From positions 66,346,049 through 66,410,048 of the forward strand of contig CM036755.1 of assembly GCA_020796225.1 (NCBI GenBank): a stretch of DNA of 64,000 bases. Direction: 5' to 3'. Below are positions 33,326 through 43,790 of this stretch, piece by piece. The translations under genes and the position numbers were made by a program. Under the pieces are notes generated by a model. That model was not told where the DNA came from, searched no databases, and saw only the letters and a program-made list of their open reading frames with translations. Source of the stretch: Arion vulgaris. Taxonomy: Eukaryota; Mollusca; Gastropoda; Stylommatophora; Arionidae. The first letter of the stretch is position 1, and each line of letters opens with the position of its first letter.

Positions 33326-35160
33326 AGAAAAAAGAAGTAATTTAGAGTCCAGAGTAGGTTTTATTTCAAACAATGAGATCACACAGAAGAAGAAAAAGAA
33401 GTAATTTAGAGTCCAGAGTAGGTTTTATTTCAAACAATGAGATCACACAGAAGAAAATAAAGAAGTAATTTAGAGTCCAGAGTAGGTTTTATTTCAAACA
33501 ATGAGATCTCACAGAAGAAAAAAAAAAAGTAATTTAGAGTCCAGAGTAGGTTTTATTTCAAACAATGAGATCACACAGAAGAAAAAAAAGAAGTAATTTA
33601 AAGTCCAGAGTAGGTTTTATTTCAAACAATGAGATCACACAGAAGAAAAAAAGAAAAGAGTCCATAGTAGATTTTATTTCAAACAATGAGATCTCACAGA
33701 AGAAGAAAAAGAAGTAATTTAGAGTCCAGAGTAGGTTTTATTTCAAACAATGAGATCTCACAGAAGAAAAAAAAAAAGTAATTTAGAGTCCAGAGTAGGT
33801 TTTATTTCAAACAATGAGATCTCACAGAAGAAGAAAAAGAAGTAATTTAGAGTCCAGAGTAAGTTTTATTTCAAACAATGAGATCTCACAGAAGAAGAAA
33901 AAGAAGTAATTTAGAGTCCAGAGTAGGTTTTATTTCAAACAATGAGATCTCACAGAAGAAGAAAAAAGTAATTTAGAGCCCAGAGTAGGTTTTATTTCAA
34001 ACAATGAGATCCCACAGAAGAAGAAAAAAGAAGTAATTTAGAGTCCAGAGTAGGTTTTATTTCAAACAATGAGATCCACAGAAGAAGAAAGAAGTAATTT
34101 AGAGTCCAGAGTAGGTTTTATTTCAAACAATGAGATCCAACAGAAGAAGAAAAAGAAGTAATTTAGAGTACAGAGTAGGTTTTATTTCAAACAATGAGAT
34201 CACACAGAAGAAGAAAAAGAAGTAATTTAGAGTCCAGAGTAGGTTTTATTTCAAACAATGAGATCCAACAGAAGAAGAAAAAGAAGTAATTTAGAGTCCA
34301 GAGTAGGTTTTATTTCAAACAATGAGATCACACAGAAGAAGAAAAAGAAGTAATTTAGAGTCCAGAGTAGGTTTTATTTCAAACAATGAGATCCAACAGA
34401 AGAAGAAAAAGAAGTAATTTAGAGTACAGAGTAGGTTTTATTTCAAACAATGAGATCCCACAGAAGAAGAAAAAAGAAGTAATTTAGAGTCCAGAGTAGG
34501 TTTTATTTCAAACAATGAGATCTCACAGAAGAAGAAAAAAGTAATTTAGAGCCAAGTAGGTTTATTTCAAACAATGAGATCCACAGAAGAAGAAAAGAAG
34601 TAATTTAGAGTCCAGAGTAGGTTTTATTTCAAACAATGAGATCCAACAGAAGAAGAAAAAGAAGTAATTTAGAGTCCAGAGTAGGTTTTATTTCAAACAA
34701 TGAGATCCCACGAGAAGAAAAAGAAGTAATTTAGAGTACAGAGTAGGTTTTATTTCAAACAATGAGATCTCACAGAAGAGAAGAAGAAAAAGTAATTTAG
34801 AGTCCAGAGTAGGTTTTATTTCAAACAATGAGATCTCACAGAAGAAGAAAAAGAAGTAATTTAGAGTCCAGAGTAGGTTTTATTTCAAACAATGAGATCA
34901 CACAGAAGAAGAAAAAGAAGTAATTTAGAGTCCAGAGTAGGTTTTATTTCAAACAATGAGATCCAACAGAAGAAGAAAAAGAAGTAATTTAGAGTCCAGA
35001 GTAGGTTTTATTTCAAACAATGAGATCCAACAGAAGAAGAAAAAGAAGTAATTTAGTGTCCAGAGTAGGTTTTATTTCAAACAATGAGATCCAACAGAAG
35101 AAGAAAAAGAAGTAATTTAGTGTCCAGAGTAGGTTTTATTTCAAACAATGAGATCCGAAA
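33320..35160. repeat. About 65-nt minisatellite, roughly 28 copies (1.8 kb)
   Basis: Unit contains gaagtaatttagagtccaga, gtaggttttatttcaaacaa and tgagatc followed by cacagaagaagaaaa. Variants alternate at the position after gagatc (aca, tca, cca, caa), giving higher-order blocks. The first unit follows directly on the SINE-H tail. Confidence 0.97.
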
Positions 35161-35526
35161 AGTATAGATTTAGAACCGTTGTACTGTACAATGCGATCAG
35201 ATGTTGATTCAGTGAATAATGTTAACGACATCTCAAACACAGACTACTTACTTCAACAAGTTTGCTGTTATTTAGTGGTTGAGGGTAGGATATTGAAGTA
35301 CTTTGGCGATAACACATGTAAGTCTATAATTCGATAATTGATCAGTGGAACCTTCTGTCAAACGTGAACAATTGCTCACCAGATAGACTACTTCAAAGTA
35401 AAATCAACAATACGTCAACGATGCGCCATAGTATATCTTACTAAGTCACCGATTTTATCCTGATGAGCTAGAATAGTCAAATACTATCAGCAAGTCCTAA
35501 GGATACGAACTTAGTAGATCAGGATA

Positions 35527-35727
35527 CCCGCCTGCCCAGCTTGTTCATAGCTCGTTGGACGACGAATGACAAGCCTCCTGTCAGTGCAGGATCAATTCCG
35601 CGGGCTGGCAGAAAAGGCACGGATTCTCCAGATTTATGGTGTTCGTGGCACCGAACCGAAGGGTTACGATGTCCATGGCACCGAGCCGAAGAGCTGAAAG
35701 TTCAAGTGCTTCTGGATCCGGAAAAAA
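35527..35727 (+). mobile_element. SINE-F copy with 14-bp target-site duplication
   Basis: agtagatcaggata is present at 35513-35526 and at 35728-35741 after the poly-A end. Confidence 0.9.
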
Positions 35728-35844
35728 AGTAGATCAGGATATGTAGAACAAGTTAGTGCTTTGGAGAGCACAAGAAATTCCTATATAAAAACCACATACT
35801 TAGAGATAACTCACGTAATCCAGAGGTTTAAAAAGGGCCTAAAG

Positions 35845-36085
35845 CTGAAGGGTTGACCTCATTGCGCCGGGATTTATCGCATATGGTTCGTTTCCTCTGC
35901 GCAGAAATGGCACTCCACCGTCAGAGTATTGCACTCCACCTGTCAGAGTATTGCACATAGCATGCATTCCGTAGCTCCGACAGCAATTCTAGGAGTCTCT
36001 TGAAAAAATGAAACTTTTAACAGAACGACGCGGTCCAGATTCGAACCCATTTAAAGGTGTAACCACTTAGCCACAGAGAGGTAAA
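35845..36085 (-). mobile_element. SINE-B copy
   Basis: The minus-strand head reads gtggctaagtggttacac, then gggttcgaatc (B box), the core gtcggagctacggaatgc and the end gcgcaatgaggtcaaccctt. Confidence 0.75.
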
Positions 36086-36089
36086 GAGT

Positions 36090-36445
36090 AGATAGATAAT
36101 TCTAGGAAACTTATGAAACTCAAATATTTATTATTTATGACTAGTTTAATGAAGGAGTATCGGAGTGTTATCACAACTACTATGTGGAGGTGTTACCTTA
36201 TCGATCAGTTGTTGTATTTTGTGATCAGTTCTTGTTGCATGTAGTGGAAGATAGATTCACAAATAGGAATTCTACAAAGTTTAGAGAATAGATTCATAAT
36301 GTAACTATTGTATAGACTGCATATTAGATTCAGTAATATGAATATTTAATATATCAATTGAAAAAACAGCTTCATAACAACAAATATAACACATTCAACA
36401 CAAAATCAATTTCAGTTCATCGACTTTGTTGTTTTAACCTGTCGT
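36090..36445. other. Spacer 3' of the unknown membrane-protein gene
   Basis: AT-rich with no open frame or repeat recognised. Confidence 0.4.
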
Positions 36446-36447
36446 AG

Positions 36448-36453
36448 TTTATT
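36448..36453 (-). terminator. Poly(A) signal AATAAA of the unknown membrane-protein gene
   Basis: The forward strand reads tttatt, giving AATAAA on the minus strand, 100 bases past the stop at 36553. It is plausible as the 3' end of the three-exon gene. Confidence 0.45.
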
Positions 36454-36552
36454 TTGTGTCATGTATTATCAAGATGAACATGATGATAAAACAGTGGTAA
36501 TCTATATATCGGTGGAGAAGTTGCTGCGTTTTTTAAATATAAAAGACATCCA

Positions 36553-37030
36553 TCACGAAATAAAGACACGTGGATCGTCACGAATACTGGTCATATTTTT
36601 TCTGGTGGGTAGAAGCTGCAGATCATATCTGGTTTTAGGCATATTCATTTCAGTTGAGTAAGTTCTACTGTCCGTGTGCATATATTTCTCAGGCTTCCAC
36701 ATTCCGTCCTCAGTTTTACCAATGTGTCTTACATGCTGTGCTTTCTCTCCAAGTTCCGACATAATCAAAGCGTCTAATATTCTTTTATCAACAGAGCCAT
36801 GTTCAGATCGTCTCAAGAATGTTCTTCTTTTGATTCTCTTCTCTTGTCTATATTTGTATAAGAGACATATAAGAGGAGCGATTACAACAACAGCACCCAG
36901 AAGACCAGCTAGGATAATACCCCATGAAATGGTCGTTGGTGTAGAAATGTAGTTGCTGGTGGGTTTACTTGCTCATTTGTATGTTTGTTTTCAACAATCT
37001 CTGCATTTTCTGAAGTATTGCTTCTAATTC
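36553..37030 (-). CDS. Unknown single-pass membrane protein, exon 3 (TM helix and cytoplasmic tail)
   Basis: An acceptor-like tttttattgcag precedes 37030. Reading in the phase that follows one leftover base gives IRSNTSENAEIVENKHTNEQ then VNPPATTF. One base later in frame comes STPTTISWGIILAGLLGAVV, a clear transmembrane helix continuing VIAPLICLLYKY, followed by basic RQEKRIKRRTFLRR. A frame break of one base in the T-run near 36935 is therefore inferred. The cytoplasmic tail of about 110 residues (SEHGSVDKRILDALIMSELG ... TRYDLQLLPTRKNMTSIRDD) ends at a stop at 36553. YDLQLLP includes a YxxL-type sorting or docking motif. An AATAAA lies 100 bases downstream. The family is not recognised. 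Confidence 0.7.
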
Positions 37031-37083
37031 CTGCAATAAAAAGACGGTGCCAGTTTGTGTTATGCTATTTCTTGCTGCAATAC

Positions 37084-38106
37084 CTGGGCCATGTTGTGCC
37101 CCGGGCCACCCATTTGTCCTGTATTGTGATTTGAGTACGTTTTTGTGCACTGTTTCCTTCTATAGTGATAACGGGTGGTCGTTTATATGATTGCTCATGT
37201 TGAACAGTTCTGCTGCTCATTTCTGCTGATCCTTGCAATATACCTGATTCTTTCTGTTGGGTATGTTGTCGGGGCGATACTGAAGCAGAATACGCTTCCG
37301 TGGTCTGTAAGAGAGATTTCTGCTGTTGATTTTGAACTGTTAATGCTTGCTGTCTGTTCTTGTCACTAGTGTTCACTCCTGTATTTTTCCATTTAGGGTG
37401 ATGTAGCTGCGACCATATCAACTCCTCCTGATCTGCTTCTTCTTGCCCATTTCCTCCGTTCGCATTCTCAATATTAACTGTATCATTGTAGTTATACTCA
37501 CTCTCTCCATCGGGAAGTTCCGCCACGTCCAGATAATATGTATTGTTGTAGTAGCCCTGATATCTGTCTCGCACACCGGCAAACCACGTTCGTTATTGAG
37601 AAACTTGTCGTCAGTCTCTCTACCCTCCATCACGCTCGGAATGAATGTGTCATTTTGAGAGTGACCATCATCCACGTCTCCATAGACAGCATGCCACTGA
37701 TAGGTACCATTAAGGTGATAGTAGTAGTTACTATTATCCATATCAAAGCCCATGTCATCACTATTGTAAGACTGAGCCAGGGTGGTTAAGTTGATTTTAG
37801 AGAACTTGTCCTGCAAGACATCAATTTTCTTCTTTAGCCCAAGTTGTTTAAGTCTTCTGACGTGTTCGCGAAGCCATTTGTACCGTTCATTCCATTGTCC
37901 ATCCATCCATGTCGGAGACGTTTCCCATACGCTGGGTGGTCGTGGCGGCGCTTGTGTCAAGTTTTCCACATAGCGTGGGTTACCCACATTTTCAACATTG
38001 CCGCCACCTTTGGTTTCGGGTTGTATCATCGTCATGTGGTTGTCATGTTTAAAGATCTGGTTGTCATAGTCATGGGAAGATTGTGTTTCAGATTTGATGG
38101 CGGCTC
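37084..38106 (-). CDS. Unknown single-pass membrane protein, exon 2 (N-glycosylated ectodomain, one or more frame breaks)
   Basis: Acceptor cttgtttccacag|gag at 38106. The phase joins the TT-G codon of exon 1 to give TTGAAIKSETQSSHDYD. The ectodomain includes WMDGQWNERYKWLREHVRRL, a basic helical stretch, and six N-glycosylation sequons (NLTQ, NLTT, NGTY, NDTF, NNTY, NDTV), which argues for an extracellular location. Near 37580 the frame changes between GLPVC and RDRYQGYYNNTYYLDVAELP, so a one-base indel is inferred. The second part is Gln/Asn/Glu-rich (QEEADQEELIWSQL, QQALTVQNQQQKSLLQ) and low in complexity. The exon end is uncertain: a cag|gtattg donor at 37084 would leave a 53-base intron, and the reading frame there is unresolved. 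No family is recognised. Confidence 0.7.
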
Positions 38107-38254
38107 CTGTGGAAACAAGAAGTAGATTCAGTTTGTTTTTAGCTGCAAGATTTAAGATGGCACATTCATACTTTTGTGAACTTTCATTATTTTGTTGTGT
38201 TTGTGCGTGTGCGTGCATGCGAAGCTTTAATTTCTGGCAATTAACATGTGTGTA

Positions 38255-38470
38255 TACGGGTAACCAACCACCAATAACAGCATACAGTAAAAAGAGATCA
38301 GGTACTAGAGCCAAAGGAAGACTAAGAAAATGATAGATAGACAGTATCAAGACCACACCAATAAACACAACAAAGGCGACTCATCTGGCCGTGGAACGCA
38401 AATTAAAGCACGCACACCTACGCCTAACGGCAAGAGTGGACAAGCAATTGCATCATTCATCAAGGGAAAG
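38255..38470 (+). mobile_element. LINE 3' scrap inside intron 1 of the unknown membrane-protein gene
   Basis: Matches 2075-2290 (accaccaataacagcatac, atcaagaccacac, ctaacggcaagagtggacaa). Its antisense reading artificially extends the exon-2 open frame upstream of 38106. Confidence 0.75.
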
Positions 38471-38770
38471 ACAATAGAAAATTGTGTATATGAGTTATAT
38501 TATGTTATACAATCGACGTTATGGCACATTGGGCATTCCCATAGAAAAATGTGTATAGGTATATGGGTTATATTATGTTATACAATCGACGTTATGGCAC
38601 ATTGGGCATTCCCACAGGAAAATGTGTATATGAGTTATATTATGTTATACAATCGACGCTATAGCACATTGGGCATTCCCACAGGAAAATGTGTATATGA
38701 GTTATATTATGTTATACAATCGACGCTATAGCACATTGGGCATTCCCACAGGAAAATGTGTATGGCTGGT
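38468..38770. repeat. 67-nt tandem array, about four copies
   Basis: Unit includes gttatattatgttatacaat and cattgggcattcccacagg. Confidence 0.95.
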
Positions 38771-39014
38771 GTTTCAGGTGAAGATTTCCATTCTACGTTC
38801 ACGTTTCAACTGCAGGAACTGTGAATGACATTGACGCTTTCTTGTTACTAGATTTCAACACTATACGTTCAGATGACGATTTTTTCATTAAGTAACAACA
38901 TAAGACTGGACCTGTCAAGTCACCGAGAGCTGACGGGTATAGTAAAGTTGAGATCGGAGGAGCACTTATAGACTTATTCCCTGTGCAATTAGGATAACCT
39001 GATTTCTCCTTCTT

Positions 39015-39185
39015 CTTCTTCTGCGAACGCTCCATATCGACCACTTATTAAACCACTCTTTGGTTGGTATGTAATCTGAGTCTAAGAGAGGTTCACGTTG
39101 TGCCAGTTATGCGCCTATGGGTGTCTAGACCAACACATCCGATTTCTTGTCACACTTTTTATTTTCTAGTGTAGCTTTCCCTAGA
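39015..39185 (-). mobile_element. SINE-G copy (3' part)
   Basis: cgaacgctccatatcgacca, then gccagttatgcgcctat and a shortened end. Confidence 0.7.
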
Positions 39186-39199
39186 AGGCCTGATGAACT

Positions 39200-39239
39200 A
39201 ACAAACTAATTCACATTTTCCTGTATATTTCTTTTACGG

Positions 39240-39272
<33 letters not shown>

Positions 39273-39460
39273 GCCGTTCATCGCAAGCAATGGGGATAAC
39301 ATCCTCAGACGTGTGCTGCTGCACCTCTCTGGTGTATGCGGAGATGCCTGTAGAGCCCAGTCCTAGAACACAATCCCCTACCACCGGTGGGCATACATGA
39401 TCAAGGTTAGACATGTGGGTGTTGTGTGTTCTGTCTTTTCGCGCGCAGCTCATTTTCTCT
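39200..39460 (-). mobile_element. Coding-like fragment with (TTA)n tail, probable non-LTR retroelement scrap
   Basis: The minus strand reads MSNLDHVCPPVVGDCVLGLG, then STGISAYTREVQQHTSEDV, ending in a run of att/tta triplets (39241-39272). The simple-repeat tail suggests a retroelement 3' end. The protein family is not recognised. Confidence 0.35.
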
Positions 39461-39596
39461 GTGCCTCAACGGCACGATGATTCTCAGCTATGCCAGTTCC
39501 TCTTCTGTTATTATAGCGCCACATTTGGTGATCTTGCGCAAGGGACTCCCATAACATGGTGTCTATATCGAAGCATTTCAGAATTTCAGAGACATT

Positions 39597-39818
39597 CTTT
39601 CTCTCTTCTCACCCGCCCACCCCCCAATCCCGATCCAGAAGCACCTGAGCTTTCAGCTCTTCGGCTCAGTGCCATGGACATCGTGACCCTTCGGTTCGGT
39701 GCCACGAACACCGTAAATCTGGAGAACCTGTGGCTTTTCTGCCAGCTCGCGGAATTGAACTCGCAGGGAGCTTGTCACCCGTCTTCCAACGCGCTACGAA
39801 CACCCTGGACAGGCGGGC
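39597..39818 (-). mobile_element. SINE-F copy with 11-bp target-site duplication
   Basis: tcagagacatt is at 39586-39596 and 39819-39829. The SINE body runs from gatccagaagcacctgagc to the head on the minus strand. Confidence 0.85.
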
Positions 39819-40164
39819 TCAGAGACATTTTAAAAGTGTCATTAAAGCATTTTATTTGTCCACCAGCTGAACGTCTGCCCTCGTCAAGCTCGCCATACAT
39901 CAACTATTTTGAGATGCATTTATCAGGCATCCGAGCAACATGACCGGCCCATCTCACTTGGGAGTTTTGCAACAGAGTATTGGCGCTTGGGTCTTTGCTC
40001 TTATGAGGACTTTGGTATCTGGAATTTTGTCATAACAGTTTATTTTTAGTATTCTGCGTAGAAAACTGGTATGGAAGTGGTTTAGTTTTCTTGTGTGTCT
40101 GCTATACACTGTTCATGTACGGATGTTCACACACACTCACAAAGCATCAGTTAAGTTTACTTAC

Positions 40165-40318
40165 CTGTTGTATGTTGCTGGGTGATGATGACTGGTGTAG
40201 ATTTCACTTCCTCCTTGCTAGGAGTCACGACAGCACTAGCACACACATCAACTACTACAAATATAACCATAAACTGGAAACAATGATGTATGTAACCGGA
40301 GTTGAATTGATGTTTCAT
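40165..40318 (-). CDS. Unknown single-pass membrane protein, exon 1 (signal peptide)
   Basis: The minus strand reads MKHQFNSGYIHHCFQFMVIF followed by VVVDVCASA, a convincing signal peptide, then VVTPSKEEVKSTPVIITQQH and TT. An in-frame stop lies two codons before the ATG at 40318, which fixes the start. A consensus donor (acaacag|gtaagt) ends the exon at 40165 with one base over, exactly fitting the phase of the acceptor at 38106. I do not recognise the family. The exon is about 2 kb upstream of the rest of the gene, and the intron holds a SINE-F copy, a SINE-G copy, a 67-nt repeat array and a LINE fragment. Confidence 0.72.
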
Positions 40319-40469
40319 GCTTCACGATTCATATTGTCTCCAAATTTTAGCATCACGATTATATGTTGGAGCAGTAGGAGATGTCTTTATTCACATCAGC
40401 ACATTCGATATCAGACTACGTCCACTTCTATTCACATATGTTCAAAGATAGTTTGTATCATTCTTATGA

Positions 40470-40830
40470 ACTAGAGTAACTTTAAGACAGTTATTAATTA
40501 GAGTAACTTTAACACAGTTATAAATTAGAGTCAGTATAATATTGTTATGAATTAGAGTTAGTTTAACATAGCTATGAGATAGAGTTAGTTTAACATAGCT
40601 ATGAGATAGAGTTAGTTTAACATAGCTATGAGTTAGAGTAACTATTGTTATAATTTGGAATAAATAATGTTATAAATTAGTCAGTTTAACATTGTTATAA
40701 AATAGAGTAAGTTTAACATTGTTATAAATTAGAGTCAGTTTAACACAGTTATAACTTAGAGCAAGTTTAGCACAGTGAGGAATTACAGTGAGTTTAACAT
40801 TGTTACGAATTAGAGTAACTTTATCAATAC
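40470..40830. repeat. Diverged array of about 25-30-nt units just 5' of the unknown membrane-protein gene
   Basis: Units such as agagttagtttaacatagct atgag and variants with attgttataaatt, about 12 copies. Confidence 0.85.
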
Positions 40831-41801
40831 TATCACAATTGTAGATATATATGGTTGTAAGATACTTATTGTAGTTATATATACGTTTACTGCTGTGATA
40901 TGTTTGATTACACTACACACAAGTTTGTTCTTTGTCTGTACATCATACGAACATTATGTGACTGTTCAGTGACTTTTAGTTTGGGTATCATGAAGCTGGT
41001 GTGTGTCTCTTTTTGTGGACAAGAAATGTGTGACATAATGATACTGTCAAATGGTAGGGGGAGATGTATGCAAACGAACTTAAGACTTAATCCTGTTGGC
41101 TTTGATTGATTGATGAATGACCATATGTACAGAAGAATAATGGTCCGTCCAGGTGATTGCAGATGTTGTATTTCAGCAATTTTAGTAACAACGATAGACG
41201 TTTATCAGCTATATTTCCAACTGGGAATGTACTGACAAGTGGGTACGACAAAACGAAATGTATTAATTGTCAAATTTATTCTTTTAACTATTTACCCGCT
41301 ATAAGTTTATGAATATTCATGGCGCCTAATATGTCACACCAGATTGATGATTTTTTAAATATCGACGGTTATGAACTCTGCACCCCATCATTTTCCGCGC
41401 CCCAAAGTTTTTACTAACCGTCTCCGGCTAGTGGTTGCTGTCAGGTGTCGTGATAGTGGGAGATGTGTGGGCTTGGGAGATTAAGGACTGTCGGTTATAG
41501 TTCAAACAGTTGCCAAGTCTTGTTGTGATTGATTGCTGTCATTAGGTAGTGTTCAAGGGAAGAGGATAGTTGCATGGAGAGGGAGGGATGGATATGAGAC
41601 TTAACTCGGGGAGAAGTTTGTTATGTGTTTTGGTTCAATTTTGATGGTTACACTGTTGTTGGATGTATGGGTAATGGATATGGGGGCAGTATGTACTGGA
41701 GCATCAACAATGAATCTTTGTCTCTTCTTCCACCTTCCGACACACACACACACCACACGCGCGCGTATACACAACATACACAGAGAACATACTTTCATAT
41801 T

Positions 41802-41859
<58 letters not shown>

Positions 41860-42009
41860 TATCCTACACATGTCAACACACATACATTCCCCCATCACCT
41901 CACACACAACAGCACTCCAGCAAAATAAAAATCGTTTAAAAAAAAGCTCTTACTTACTTACTGTTACACACTCCCGCGCGACACTGTTTGAAAGGAAAGA
42001 CTTGTTTTT
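40831..42009. other. Intron 4 sequence; (TA)n microsatellite
   Basis: (TA)n at about 41810-41860, flanked by CA/GT-rich words. Bases 41100-41600 show no gene. No exon-like frames were found. Confidence 0.5.
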
Positions 42010-42020
42010 AATGGTTATCC

Positions 42021-42231
42021 TCTTGCCCGCGTGCCCAGCGTGTTCGTGAGCGCGTTGGACTATGGGTGACTAGTCCTCTGTAAGTGCGGGTTCAACTCCG
42101 CGGACTGGCAGAAAAGCTACAGGTTCCCCAGATTTACGGTGTTCGTGGCACCGAGCCGAAGGGTTACGATGTCCATGACACAGAGCCGAAGAGCTTTCAG
42201 CTCAAGTGCGTCTGGATCGGAAAAAAAAAAA
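42021..42231 (+). mobile_element. SINE-F copy with 11-bp target-site duplication
   Basis: aatggttatcc is at 42010-42020 and 42232-42242, and the element ends in a 12-base A-run. The head contains gcgggttcaactccgc. Confidence 0.9.
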
Positions 42232-42364
42232 AATGGTTATCCCAATTTGTGTGTTCTGGTGTAAGGTTTCTTTCCTGACTTCACGGCTGCTATATATCTC
42301 TCAATGTTACATGTTCACTGTCTTCTTGTCCTACTTTCTTCACAAATAGACAATCTGGAATTAA

Positions 42365-42625
42365 AAAGTCTATGTGGCTAAGTGTTTACACCGTTGCCTT
42401 GGGTTCCCAAGGTCGCGATTTTGAATCCGGAATGCGCGGAATGCGTTGTTCTGTTTAGTAGTACATTTCTTTCCAGATAGCCTTACGATTGTTGCCGAAG
42501 CTACGGAGTACGTACTTTGTACAATACTCTCGGCAGGTGGTGTCATTTCTAATTAGGAGGACTGAGCTATATACGGTAAAACCCAGTGCAATGAAGTCAA
42601 TTCTTCCTCTTTGTCACTCAGTCAC
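42365..42625 (+). mobile_element. SINE-B copy
   Basis: Head ctatgtggctaagtgtttac, B box region ttttgaatccgga, core ccgaagctacggagtacgt, end cccagtgcaatgaagtcaat. Confidence 0.75.
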
Positions 42626-42627
42626 CC

Positions 42628-42690
42628 CTCACTCCACCACTAACTCACTCACTAACTCACTCACTAACTCACTCACTAACTCACTTGTTC
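42628..42690. repeat. Short 12-nt array (actcactaactc)
   Basis: About five copies, 250 bases before kinesin exon 5. Confidence 0.8.
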
Positions 42691-42935
42691 TGATGTATGC
42701 ACCTCAAGTAGAATATGGTGCACGTATGTGTATGTCAATTATATGTAAACCTTTTATATAAACCTTGTACATTGAAGTCAAACCTTCATCTTCAGACCAT
42801 GTCATTGCTATACAGTTCAGGCGTCAAATCATTTTCTTCATCTTGTCTACTTCTGTCTCACCTTGATTTTACCTGTTCTCACCAGGTGATATATACTTTC
42901 TTTTAGTGATATAAGTTGTCATATTATATTTGCAG

Positions 42936-43045
42936 GTGTCAGGTGAGAAGGTGAGCAAGTTGTCTCTGGTTGACCTGGCCGGTAGTGAGAGAGCTCAGAA
43001 AACAGGAGCGATGGTGATCGCCTAAGGAGGAAGCAACATCAACAA
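42936..43045 (+). CDS. KIF13: KIF13-like kinesin-3, coding exon 5 (switch II), with three missing bases
   Basis: Acceptor atttgcag and donor gtgagt. The exon encodes VSGEKVSKLSLVDLAGSERA and QKTGA, containing switch II (DLAGSE). After that the literal frame reads M-V-I-A-stop (taa at 43022-43024), whereas kinesin-3 motors have a conserved GDRLKEGSNINK here. Restoring one base in each of three short runs (a G-run near 43012, an A-run near 43024, a G-run near 43028) recovers exactly that peptide and a 113-nt exon, which is the length needed to join exon 6 in frame. The observed 110 nt also keeps the junction phase. Sequencing or assembly error is the simplest reading. A decayed allele is possible but unlikely, given intact splice sites and intact flanking exons. 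Confidence 0.9.
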
Positions 43046-43069
43046 GTGAGTATTCCATTTCATTTCTAT

Positions 43070-43535
43070 CCTTCTCTCTTTTCACTCAAGCGAAGTCATC
43101 TTCAACATACTTCTTCCGCTCTTTCCTCTTCTTTCAACTCCAAGCGAAGTACAGGTCTTCAACTAAGCGAAACATGTCTTCAACTTTCCAAGCAGTACTG
43201 TCTTCAACTCCAAGCGAAGTACAGGTCTTCAACCAGAACTGTCTTCCCAAATCTCTCTGTCTTCAACTCCAAGCGAAGTACAGTCTTCAACTCAAATGCA
43301 GTACTTGTCTTCAACTCCAAGACGAAGTACATGTCTTCAACTCAAAGCAGCTCTTCTTCAACTCCAAGCGAGTACATGTCTTCCTCAACAAACTTCTTCC
43401 AAGCCTCTTCTTCAACTCCAAGCGAAGTACAGGTCTTCAACTCCAAGCAAGTACTGTCTTCAACTCCAACAGTCTGTCTTCAACTCCAAGCGAAGTACAG
43501 GTCTTCAACAAACTTCTTCCAGCTCTTTGTTATGT
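43070..43535. repeat. Irregular array of about 25-30-nt units derived from an antisense LINE
   Basis: Unit words ttcaactccaagcgaagtac and aggtcttcaac, interspersed with aacttcttccagc. The single-copy parent is in the LINE fragment at 58720-58780 (ttcaactcccaacggagcac). It starts about 25 bases after the donor of kinesin exon 5. Confidence 0.85.
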
Positions 43536-43559
43536 TTGTGAAGATTTGTTGGCTTATTG

Positions 43560-43790
43560 TTTTCTACGGGGTTAGGTATCCACCCTCCTTACTCGCCTCT
43601 TACGACATGTGTGACAGGTGTACACTTCTGCATATTCTTTTCTCACCTTCGGGCCCCGACAGCACACGACCGGACCGCTACCTTTGTCGCCTCTTACGAC
43701 ATCCCTTTTATGGCACAGTGTTACAATTATTTGCTTCTCTTGCGGGCCTTGGCAAGAAATGGGCGAGAGTTTTGTTCTCCTTAGTTCAAA
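43560..43790 (-). mobile_element. Diverged SINE-G-type copies (two head segments)
   Basis: cgcctcttacgacat occurs twice (43590, 43689) with ttgcttctcttgcgggcctt, on the minus strand. Confidence 0.5.

Larger units (their letters stand above)
6990..42935 (+). other. Kinesin intron 4 (about 36 kb), host of the antisense gene nest
   Basis: The interval lies between the donor after switch I and the acceptor before switch II, with matching phase 0 ends. It contains three minus-strand genes (LRR at 18.9-20.4 kb, multi-module LRR at 25.0-31.0 kb, unknown membrane protein at 36.6-40.3 kb) and dense repeats. No sense-strand kinesin exon was recognised inside it. Confidence 0.9.

Noticed and set aside
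38107..38368. Extension of the exon-2 frame with an N-terminal hydrophobic segment (MFIGVVLILSIYHFLSLPLA)
   Set aside because: This stretch is the antisense of a LINE scrap also found at 2075-2290; the acceptor at 38106 and the signal-peptide exon at 40318 explain the true start better.
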